Source: Rhypophila decipiens (taxonomy: Eukaryota; Ascomycota; Sordariomycetes; Sordariales; Naviculisporaceae). From it: a DNA stretch of 64,000 nucleotides. Below the pieces are notes generated by a model. It did not search any database and was not told where the DNA came from. It worked only from the letters and a program-made list of their open reading frames with translations. Both the position numbers and the translations under genes were made by a program. Location of the stretch: positions 62,001-126,000 of the forward strand of contig MU858048.1 in assembly GCA_033297075.1 (NCBI GenBank). The letters run 5' to 3'. Shown in pieces: positions 9,518 to 19,526 of the stretch; position 1 is the first letter of the stretch; the number at the start of each line of letters is the position of its first letter.

Positions 9518-10671
9518 ATGTCATTCCATCCTCAGACTCCGCAAAGTCCCTCGCAGTTATCTCCCAACACGAGCGACCAGATGCTCTCGAGCATGTCAAG
9601 TTCGGCGACCTCGGTAACGACCAACACATTGCCAACCCCCGCACACAGCGTCAACGGAAGTTCGCTCCCGATCGAAATGGCTCAAGATACCGTCATGGGA
9701 GGTGATTCTCCTCACAACAAGCGCAAGCGTCCTGTCGAAGACATTGGCGACAGAGAGCAGAAGAAAGTCCAACTCGAGGATCGCAGACTTGGTATTGAAA
9801 ACCTCCATCTCGATGTTGGAGAGAAATACCTTCTATGCAAGACTCGTAAGACTCCCTTCTCCTGCACAATTGCAGCAGCTGTAGTCTCTCGTGCCACAGC
9901 ATCCACGCCGATATCGTGCTTGCTTGTCACTCCCATGCGTTGATGCTGGGGAGATGTCATATTGTCCCGTTTTGACTTTGAAAACTTGGTTAACATGCTT
10001 CATTTCTAGCGCATCCCCCGTCTCGACCTGACGTCTCTGGAGATTTCTTTGAGCTGTATGGCTTGACGGGACTTGCGGCGGAGGTTGCTCGTGTGCTTCC
10101 TAACGGTGAAAAGAACGCTATACGTAAGACGTATAAGGGCCACATCAAGAAGCTGGGCGTACAAGGCGTGTGGGATTCACACAAGAGCGATCTTAAAGAA
10201 CCCGGCCACCTGCTCAACCTGATCAACATCCCCGAGACTGAGTGGAACGTCCACTTCGTCAGAGGCAAGGATATCAATGACGGTTTCAACCCCGAAACAC
10301 GATCCAAACTGCACAGAGCGACCACCATGGGCAAGGGTCTTGTCCCCAAGACCTTGTGGGACAACTCGGTCCTCGGCGATATTGCTCCCGGCAAAGGCGG
10401 TCGTCCGCCATCCGCGCGGCCTACCGCGCCAAACACACCTCTGGTCACTGGGACCGGCGTCCCGCGGGCCAAGGCGCTGACCCCAGCTGCTCAGGACCTG
10501 AACCGACCGAAGCGTAGCATCAAAAAGCGAGGGTATGGCGAAAGCAGCTACGAGGGCTACGAAGGTTACGATGACGGCGCAGAGACTGGATATTCCACCG
10601 GAGAGGGAGACATGGCATCAAGCCAGAAGAGAATAAAAAAGGTGCCCATCAGCGGTTCTGGTCCTGACTGA
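9518..10671 (+). CDS. MED19: Mediator complex subunit 19 (Rox3 family)
   Basis: A nuclear subunit of the Mediator head/middle interface that passes regulator signals to RNA polymerase II. Two exons, 9518-9845 and 10010-10671, with a 164-nt intron (GTAAGA donor, TTCTAG acceptor), give 329 residues. The first 60 residues are low-complexity Ser/Thr/Pro. A basic [10 protein letters not shown] segment follows (about 68-77). The conserved Rox3 region runs from about 85 to 235: DLxxLYGL-type motif as [16 protein letters not shown], then [15 protein letters not shown], then [21 protein letters not shown] and [19 protein letters not shown]. The tail is Pro-rich, then has a Tyr/Gly/Glu repeat ([13 protein letters not shown]) and a basic SQKRIKKV end. 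Start chosen as the first ATG of the open frame. No damage seen. Family assignment is strong from the central motifs and size. Confidence 0.88.
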
Positions 10672-12226
10672 TGAGTTCCTTCCTTGCTGACATGAAGATG
10701 GCAGACTCATCTAGGCAGCAAGCAGCAATATGCCGCCGCACAGCCATCCCGGCAGGCGGTTTATAGCTCTGCCATGTGAGCTGACATGAGCATGTCCCGG
10801 TAAAGGGCAGAAAAACCGCGGAGCCGCGGTTGCTGGGTTCGTTTCTATTCTCTGCATCGGCGTCCACCGCATCGTCGTCGAGTTGCAGGTTTGTCCATGC
10901 CATGTACGAGTGTCGACATATCTTTTCACAAGATTTTCCATACCACGATGATCAGTTCAGGGTGGTACCTGGCGTTGCTGGTTTCGATACACGTTTTACG
11001 CTAGCTTGATCTGCAGCACTTGCTCCAGGCAGTGAGCGAAGAAAAAACTACAAAAGAAGAAAACAACAAAAAAAAGTATCAGTGGGCCGAGAGACACTTC
11101 AAAAGGGGCAAAGTGCCAAGAGCACTCATCGACATCGAGCAACGAACAAGCAGAGACAGAATGAATCAAACCCAGAAAGGCAGCGAGAGAAGCGAAAAGG
11201 AGAGACGACTGGTCGTAACGCTGGGGGCAGTTACTTCCGGATTTAATGTGGGCATGGTTGAGGCTGTCCTGCACTTTACATTGTCGTTCCGACAATGGTT
11301 GGCGAAGGCGCGCATCAATCCACGACTGACAACGAGGCCATCAACGACAATTCTTTCGTCACGAATGCCAAATGGATGACAGGTTGAATGGGGCACGATT
11401 TCTTTCTTTTATAAATGTGTTACAGTACAGCATGGCGTTGGGGATCTCGGTTTTTTTCTGATTCATCTTTTCATTCTAAACAGGTCGACATCCTGTCAGC
11501 ACTTCCTTTGGGTACCCTGACTATCATCAGTCTTGCCTCACTCTTGTGGTCAGTGGGCTGATGCATTCTACTTGATTGAAGGATCATCATTGGTCATTCC
11601 ATTGGACTTTTTTTTACTCTTATATTCCCCGTTTCATTATATCTGCATATTATATCTACTGTTGGTCCGGCGGGGAAATCCTTTTTTTCTGGGACTGGGG
11701 CAGTTCCATCACATGGCTTCTGGTTTCCGTCTTTCTTTGGGAGGAAAAATCATTGCATCAAATCATACCACGGCATCAGGACCACGAGAGGGGTGGAGGA
11801 AGCATAGCGGAGGAAGAGACTTGTGTTTTTTTTTTTGGCAGCGGAGGTTCGATGGCATATCGCGTAGGCTACGCGTGGCAGTTAAATTACGAACGGAATG
11901 GAAGAGGCAAGCAAGCAAGGCAGATATAGTCAGATACCAACCCAGGATTCTCATCTCCGCCCTTCAATGGTGTGGAGGTTGAGATGGCCGTCACTTTTTC
12001 CGCCCGTCACACGGAGTGGAGGTGAGACAGGTCTTCTGCAGGTAGTACCTTCCATGGCATGATAGTGATAGATCATCCATCGGTAATATATCTGTCTGAG
12101 CTATTAAGCGAACACCTCTTTTTCTTGCAAACATGCTGTGATTTGTGATCTGTGATGTGCGTGTTATTTCCGTGTCAAACGTCACCTGGATTTGCTCTAT
12201 CCTGAACTTGACTTTTGTCTAATCCA
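10672..12226. other. Intergenic, no recognised gene
   Basis: 1.55 kb with the MED19 3' UTR at its left. Homopolymer T and A runs occur near 11040-11080, 11600-11640 and 11830. The longest frame (11533-11982, 149 residues) is low complexity and has no recognisable domain, so I do not call it. Confidence 0.5.
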
Positions 12227-12797
12227 AGCAAGGCATTTATTCTCGCCAGTCAAGGCATTTATTCTCGCCAGTCAATGCATTTATTCTAGCCAGTCAAGGG
12301 TTCTTTTCTTGTCCAGTCAAGTATTTACTCCAGCTAGTCAACGCGTTTATTCTAGCCAGTCAAAGCCTCTATTCCAACAAGAGTAGTGCCCGTATATATG
12401 AAGGCGCCTGATATACAGGCACCAGTCCTCTCATATACGGGCACCAGTCTTCGTATTATTTTTTAATTTTTTTGGGAATGGAGGCTTTGACTGGCTAGAA
12501 TAAAGGCCTTGACTAGACTAGATAAGAGGCTTAGATTAGCTAGAATAAATGCCTTAACTACCTCAAATAAAGGCCTTAGGTAATTAGAATAAATACTTTA
12601 ATTAGTTAGAATATATACCTTGACTTGCTAGAATAAATACCTTGACTACACTAGGTAAGAGGCTTAGACTGGCTCGAATAAATGGCTTGACTGGCTCGAA
12701 TAAATACCTCTGGTCTGGAAAGTCAAATTGGACTGGTGCCTGTATATGAGAGTAGTGGTGCCTGTATATTAGGCGCCTATATGTGAAGACTGGTCCG
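12227..12797. repeat. Composite element: two opposite 22-bp repeat arrays, each followed by an inverted module
   Basis: About seven degenerate 22-bp units of the form CAGTCAAGGCATTTATTCTMGC lie head to tail at 12227-12382. About ten to eleven units of the reverse complement (TGGCTAGAATAAAKGCCTTGAC) lie at 12481-12715. After each array comes a module of about 65 bp with GGCGCCTGATATACAGGCACC and CTCTCATATACGGGCACC: plus orientation at 12386-12456, inverted at 12726-12796. The order is therefore array(+), module(+), array(-), module(-), an interleaved palindrome. It could fold into large hairpins. Frames across it only encode repeat-derived peptides. It may be a MITE-like element or an expanded minisatellite. 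It lies 170 bp downstream of the hydrolase stop. Confidence 0.75.
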
Positions 12798-12967
12798 CGC
12801 ATGACCAGATACTCACTCACAGGTCATCACCGATGAATGTCCGCGTGTATCAACTCCGGCCACTGAGTTTTTCCAAGACAAGCCAACGATGGTTATCCCG
12901 TAGCAAGAATTATTATGTTGTCAACTGTAGACTGGTATTAAGGACGGGAGCAATGTGTACAACAGAA

Positions 12968-15251
12968 TCAATCAACATCCTCCGACGACTCGAGAATAAT
13001 CCGCCTAGAAATATCCTCCTCGACCCAGCCAACAATTCTCATGCCAACATCCCCGACCAACCGTTCATAATGCGGTCCCGGAAAGAACAAGCCACAATGA
13101 GCGCCCACCTCGTCCACGCCCTCCATGTAAACCTGTACCCAGGTAGGATCATCTTCCCCTCCTGCCTTCCTATTCTTGCCGTTAATAGCCCCTGGTACTT
13201 TACTGGGCAACATGCAAAACTTTCGGAGCTTGACATTTTTCCCCTTTTCCTTTTCCTTGTGCTCACCCGACCTATTGATATCATCGTTATTCCCCTCCAC
13301 CAATGCCTCTTCAGCCCGGCTAGCCTCTTTCTCCTCGGCCAGTCGTTTCTTTTCAGCAACCTTAGCTTCCTTCTCAGCAAGCTTGGCAATCTTCTCCGCT
13401 TCTTTGACCTTCTTCAGACGATGCTTCTCCATTATTTTGTCCCGCTCTTTGATGACCTTGTCTCGGTTCTTTACAGCCTTATTGAAAGCCTTTTGGTTGG
13501 CCTTGTATTCCTTCTCTGCCTGTTTGCGGCTTTCCTTGTCGGGATACTTGGTTAGGTCCGGGGCTTCTAGTGGAGGGGGTAGGTCCGGTATTGGTGGGAG
13601 TTGTGGCTCGTCCGTGTTAGCATGGGATTCTTCTGACGGCGGCGGCGGTGGTGGTTCGCTTGGTTCGGGTTTGATTCCTGGGTTGGATACTGGAACGGTG
13701 GGATTATCATCGTCACTGTTCTTGGTGGGATTTCTGAGAGCGCCTGGCGTTGGATCTTCGAACGTCAGATCATCCATTTCTGGTATCGGTTCAATCTCTT
13801 CAAGAATCATATGTCGCCCGTTGTCACTGTAGGCTTCTATGGAAATTCTTGGAGTCCCTGTGCCAGAGGTGGCCACCGAGCCTGGTGGAGAGAGTGTAAG
13901 ATCCATGGAACTTCTCGCAGATGTAGCCTGTCCTGAGGGGCCTGGTGGTTTGAGCAGAGCAGCTGGGGGCACGGATTTTGAATCTGTCTCCTCCGTCTCT
14001 TTCTTCTTCTTCAAGAGGCCTGTTGAGACGGTGTAGTAGTTGACAAATCTGACTCTTACATCTCTTCCCCCGTTGGCGCGGATCGCGAGGTCATCCACGT
14101 CCTCGAGGGCTCTCACCCTATTGTATCTCGCAATCATGCCTGGATAATCCGCTAGACAGCCTCCGAATTCCAAATGGGACATGATGTGATTCGCAGCAGC
14201 CCCTACTAGATTCTCTTGTCTGTGTTTATTGGCAAAATGGGCAATGTTTCTGAACCAGCCACGGTCTACAAAGGAACTATCATTGAAGAAGGTAGGATTG
14301 AAGTATGGATCTGGCCGGTTTTGGAGCTGAAAGTAAGATGAGGAAGATGAACTACTTGGCTGTGTAGGAGCCGGAGAGGAAGCCCCTGAAGGCGGTGCAA
14401 TCTCAGAGTAGATCGACGGGTCCGGGGAGATGGGCGGAAGTGATTGTTGCGAGCCATCGTTAGAATTATCCACCTGGACTGGTGGAGTGGCTGCTGGACG
14501 AAACAGGCTTGCGATCCCAGACACAACAATCCCCGGATGTAGACCGAGAAGTGGTGCGTCCAGGGAGATTGTCCCAAGAATGCGGTGGCGGAACCGAGAC
14601 GATCCCAGTGCTCCGTTCTGACGTGGCTATATGCTGAAGTCAGTTTAAATGTCGACAGTGAATATTCGAACTCTTTATGGGACCCTGCAAGGACGGCTAT
14701 GGATAGGCAGAAGAAAGACAAACCTGTAATGCTACTTCGGCGGCTAGCAGTCCACCCATCGAGTGACCGACCAAGACGACATCGGTGGTGGGAGACTCAT
14801 GCGGCTCGAGCCACAAGCTGAAGTTGTCACGCGCAACTTGAATCGACTTGTAAGTCTTGTATCGTGGGTAGATCTTGGTATGGATGACATGGGTCTCGGC
14901 CAAAGCTTCCTTCAGAAACTGGTGCATATGGGCCGGAAACGAGCGGAAGGACGAGTCATTTCCCATGAACCCGTGTATGTAGATGACGAGAAGTGTGCGT
15001 CTCTGCTCCTGGGACGCCAGAGATGGCGCCAGCGACTGAGTTGACGAGGTGCGAGGATCATTCGATTTCCAAGCCCGGTGAGGGTAAAGAGTATTTGGAA
15101 GCAGTTGCCGGTCTAGGCCATCACTCGATGACCATGGCTGATTCTCGACGCATGAGTGAGCAACATCGTGTGGCATCTGAACAGACGATTCGCGACTCGA
15201 CGATGGCCTCAAAGATGATGCCCCTGACGATGGGATAGCTGTGGTACCCAT
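12968..15251 (-). CDS. Alpha/beta-hydrolase (DUF676/lipase-like) with long charged C-terminal extension
   Basis: Two exons, 15251-14724 and 14626-12968, with a 97-nt intron (GTTTGT donor, ATATAG acceptor), encode about 728 residues. The N-terminal 80 residues are Ser-rich. The fold starts with LLVIYIHGFMGNDSSFRSFP (oxyanion HG near 93-94). The nucleophile elbow is GHSMGG with Ser164. After the junction comes HRILGTISLDAPLLGLHPGIVVSGI (about 190-210), typical of this serine-esterase family. A hydrophilic middle (Pro/Ser/Thr-rich, about 370-480) leads to a lysine/glutamate coiled coil (about 500-620, KAVKNRDKVIKERDKIMEK and on). The end is a small conserved domain with TWVQVYMEGVDEVGAHCGLFF and YERLVGDVGMRIVGWVEEDI. 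The acid and histidine of the triad cannot be placed with certainty. Substrate unknown; lipid or ester hydrolysis is inferred from fold. Length is far above a minimal hydrolase (about 300). Confidence 0.85.
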
Positions 15252-17890
15252 GACGTCACTTGCGTTTGGACCTGAGCGATATAAACCGTGACTGCTTCGA
15301 GTTGCAGTGACGCCGAAGGGGAATGTTCGTCTTTAGCTATTCCATGAAATTGGAGGAGAAGAAATGAAAACTGTTGGGTTAGAGTTTGCGCTATCCTAGT
15401 CGTTTTTGTTGACTTGGGCACATCAATGAGAAGGCGCAAGGGGAGGAAGTTGCGCGTCCTGCGGGGTGTTGACTGAAAGCCAAATCTGGAGGGACAGGCC
15501 GCTCCCCTCCTGGCACCAATTGGGCAGCTTTTGCGTTGAAGTAGGACATTTTCCACACTGTAACTCGGCATATATATTGAAACAACAAGAACTTGAAGTA
15601 GGTTATATCTCATTTGAAGTTGGCGAGATTGTCCCAAGAGTGTGTGTTTTAATTCCGAAATGGTCCTCTCAGGCATTTGAAGTTCTGTACGGATACACAT
15701 ACACAATACAATATCCGTACTCGGTTTACATCAATTCAACTGTGGACTTACTGTACTTATTTTCTAAGCTCTTCTTTAGAGCCATCACTCGCTTGAAGTC
15801 AGCATTACTTATGACGATGAGATCGATAAAGGCGCTCTTCAAGGTTACACAGCTCACTTATTGTTAGTCGAGCTTTCGAGGTCTTGCTCCAGATCTCCCA
15901 TGCAATGCGGGAAAGGGGCTCAGAAATCGAGAATACACAGTCATTCATGTAATGCCAATCCACCAACAGAGTCGACCAAGATTACCCATATGCACTACAT
16001 TTGTCTGACAGCGTCATCACGACGGCAGCTATGAACTGTATAAGAACTTAAGAAGGCTGAAACGCTGTATTCGTGATTCTTCCACGTGCACAGCTGGCGT
16101 GGGACAAGAGTAAAAGGGCAAGCTTAACCGGGTGTATGCCTTGAAGAAATCGTCCAGTGTCACACCAGAAGCATCGACAGTGGAGCGAGCAAGAGAAACA
16201 TCGTATTCAAGCCCTGGCGCAGCAACATCGTGGATAGGTACATCCACTGTGACGGACTCTCCGCCCTATATATAGGTACCGCAGAGACTCCGGGCCTTTG
16301 GTGAGCACCGCCTCATCTCCTGGGCCCTTGGCAGATATCAGATAAGAAATGTTCTTCCAAGGCAAAGACAATTTCCCCGATATTTCAACAGCCCGGAAGA
16401 ATGGCCATGACCTGAGTGCCGGACCGAGACAACTCCAAATCATCAAGAACCCTTTCCCGGGACGTCCAGGACCTTATAAGAGGCGGCTTGGTGAGGTCCT
16501 TTTCATCACGACGCCAATGCGCCGCGACCACGAGAATAGTCCAGATGTGGATATGATCGAGACAAGTCGGAGACAATCCTTCTGGTGGAGTGCCCGGCCC
16601 TATCGTTACTTCCCTGTTAATTCCCAGACACGCTGCTGTCCATGAACATCGAACCTGAATGTTGTGTTATGCGTGTTTCTGTGTGTTGCTGAAGAAATCT
16701 TCCGAAATGCCATGGACATAGGAAATGTAGAATCCGACTCTTCATTTGTAGAAATCGAAATGGATAAGAGAATTATTCGTGTTTTGTTTCGAGATTGCCC
16801 GTCCAAGGAAAATCAAGAGAACATCCTTCTTTTACAGATTTCCGATTTCAATTCCCTGAACCAATCAGAAGCCAGACTCACGGCAATCTTGCAGGGTTTG
16901 CCCCGGGCTTATTGGTCAATCTGGGACTTGGCAAGGAGGAAAACACGGCCGTTCAACCCAAGCGAAATTGGAAAGTTCAACGTTCCGCATGCTAGCACCC
17001 AGTCCTCAGTGTGAAGCACCACGCCGCCCCAAGGCCTTCAAGTCAGTCAATCCCAGCAAGGCAATTGATGCAAGGGGCCAACTACTACTGCCCAAGGAGA
17101 AGGTCGCATCATTTTAATATTATTTGCTGGGAAGGCGTCTCCTGTCGAATGCCCATCGCCCGGGTGTCTTTAATGGTTCCCTACGCCTTTTGCGCAACCA
17201 TCCGGTCCATCCTCCGTCTTTGACTGTTTTTGCTGGACTTATCGTCTACACACTCGTTTTTTTCTTTCGTTTCTTCCCTCGTCCACCTGTCTTGACTGTC
17301 AGGCTGGTTTTTGTGGACTTTTAGGAGGCGCTAATTCAGACACGACCGAACTCGAATCGCCACGGACGGAGCAAGTGGAGCGGTAAAGGCGACAGACAGC
17401 AGCAAGCCTAACAAGTTGGGTGATCGACTGGAGCTGGAACCGACAAAATACAGAATCGAAAACAGGTTCAACATTGCGCCTTTTGCCTCGGAACGAAGCC
17501 GAAAGGATCCGAAGAGGAACAGGGCAACAAGACGTCGAGTTCGAGACGTGCGGATACAGCCCCGACGAAAAGAAAGAAGAAAATCAAGTCCATGGAAATC
17601 CCCAGTGGAACAGCCAAGATGATGAGATGATCGCGAACATGACGAGTCAACTGCGCCAACAACCGACCAACTCCCAACTATCCAACTCGCTTGGCCCAGC
17701 CGCATCCTGAATACGGGTTTTTCTCTAGGCACTCAATCAGTGCAAGCCTGCCACTGCCAGGGTCCAGAAGGCAACCCCCCTTCCGAAAGGGTCCAACATC
17801 CACACGCTCCTTACGTATTTTTATTTTCCCGCCGCTAGGTGTAGCTCACAGCCACGCCTTCAGGCGGCACTGTGCAGGACTCCAGCAGCC
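15252..17890. other. Intergenic with a possible decayed gene on minus near 16.0-16.8 kb
   Basis: 2.6 kb without a confident gene. On minus, 16606-16029 holds adjoining frames that look coding but change frame. One contains CLDHIHIWTILVVAAHWRRDEKDL and SRERVLDDLELSRSGTQVMAILPG; another contains GPGDEAVLTKGPESLRYLYIG. One base off from the latter follows GESVTVDVPIHDVAAPGLEY and LDDFFKAYTRL. This could be an unrecognised multi-exon gene or a frameshifted remnant. I cannot assign a family. The right end (17.0-17.9 kb) is likely promoter and leader of the membrane protein gene, with pyrimidine tracts. Confidence 0.35.
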
Positions 17891-19526
17891 ATGACTAACC
17901 AAGCTCACGGGTCTTCACTCCTTCAGGCCCGTGGAAAGCACAACCAACTCCACGACCACCACAATCGTTTGCACGCTCGTAACCAAGAGACTAATAACCA
18001 CGTTCGCGACAATCAACACCAACCCCCCCACATTCGTTCATCAGAAGAAAACCAAAACAAAAAACTAGAGGGTCGTCAAGTCGTCGTCGTTCAAACTGTT
18101 TCAGTCGTTCATATTGTCGATGGTGCCGGCACGGTCGTCGGCGTCAAAACCATTCCCCATTCCGTCACACCTCCACAATCGTTAAAATCGCCGGCCGGTG
18201 TCACCACGGTCGACTTCGACAACCTGGGTATCGACACTCCGCCAAGCGTTCCCGTCGTTACCCCGTCCGTTGGCGATGGGGTTTCACCATTGCCGACCGC
18301 CCCGGTAGCGACGGGCGCCCTGCCCGTGTCCGTGTCCGATAGCTCCCTCTCCCTGTCATCCAACTCCGGCAGCCCGTCGGGTTCTTTGACGTCCGCTCCT
18401 TTTAGTAGCTCTACACGCTTTCCCACTCTTTCCGGCACTGGGGGTTTCTTTAGTTCTAATTCTAGTAAGTTTCCATCCCATCTGTCAATTCCCAAGTCTT
18501 CTCGGGTTCGAGTTCTGACCGGTCCGCCTTTCTGATATAGCCCGCGGTCCGTCCTTCTTTGGCAACAGCACTTTAAAAACACCGCATTCCTTGTTTCTTA
18601 ATACCACAAGACCCGTCACCGTTCTTGCGACGAAATCCAAGTCGAGCTCTACCAAGTCCCGCAGCTCGACCACACTCCTGACTACGATTTCCGATGTCCC
18701 GATAATTACTCCCATTGCCGGACCCGGCGCTGGAAACCCTGGCTTCGTCGATGTTACAACTGCCGCGCCAGTCCCAACAACATCCGCACCCCCGCCGCCA
18801 GGCCTGACCCCTGAAACCCAGGGTGCAGTCGCCGGAGGTGTTGTGGGCGGTGTTGCCGGGATTGCTCTTCTTGTTCTGTTTGCCATGTTTTTGATGAGGT
18901 GGAGGAAGCGGCAGCCTGGTGCCATCAGGCTCCTCGGCGATGGGGAAAGCACTGCTCGAGGAGGAGTAGGCCCCAGTTCAGGGCCGAGCGGATTTGGAGG
19001 AGGCGGTGGAAGTAACGGCGATATGATGGAACGACGTACGATACCGTTTGCCATCCCGGCCTCTCTTGCCAGCTTGACCGGACAAAGGCGACTGATTGAG
19101 GGCTCTGCCGAGTCCGATTCGGCAGCCCGTGGCAGTAAGGGCTTCTATCGTGTGTCTGGCAAGAAGCTTATCTCTGTCCTGGAATCAGGTGGAGATGGGT
19201 ACAGCGATCCGCGCGAAAGCATGCTCAGCACCGCGTCATATTACCGAGATTCGACCTTCCCGGATAGCCTGCCGCCCCAGAGGCTGCAGCTTGGATCCCC
19301 GATGCGGCCGGATAGCGGCGTTCCGATTATGAGGTCTGGTCCCGGTCGCACACCCATGCAAGAGCAGACGTCGTTTTCGTTCGATGTCCCCCGTCCCTTG
19401 ACCTCCCCGTCCCTGCCTGCAGAACCACAGGCAGCGGATCCGATCGGAAGGAGTCTGGTATCTCAGGATAGGTCCCGTGCGTCGGGGACAGGTTCCGGAA
19501 GGACAAGATTTGCCGAGGAGATTTGA
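17891..19526 (+). CDS. Single-pass membrane protein with Ser/Thr/Pro-rich ectodomain, unknown function
   Basis: Two exons, 17891-18464 and 18541-19526, with a 76-nt intron (GTAAGT donor, CTGAC branch, ATATAG acceptor), give 519 residues. The N-terminal 60 residues are hydrophilic and His/Asn/Gln-rich. A short conserved-looking block EGRQVVVVQTVSVVHIVDGAGTVVGVKTI follows (about 60-90). A long Ser/Thr/Pro stalk extends to about 285, then one transmembrane helix (about 286-310, GAVAGGVVGGVAGIALLVLFAMFLM) stopped by RWRKRQ. The cytoplasmic tail of about 205 residues is Gly/Ser/Arg-rich with repeated RxxS and SP sites. The layout resembles fungal Mid2/Wsc-like wall sensors, but no WSC cysteine domain and no cleavable signal peptide are visible. 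The true start may lie in an upstream exon. Function not recognised; a wall or surface sensor is inference only. Confidence 0.75.

Noticed and set aside
13176..13832. Serine/phenylalanine-rich plus-strand frame of 218 residues
   Set aside because: It is the antisense image of the Lys/Glu coiled coil of the hydrolase gene, which has family motifs and consistent exon joins.
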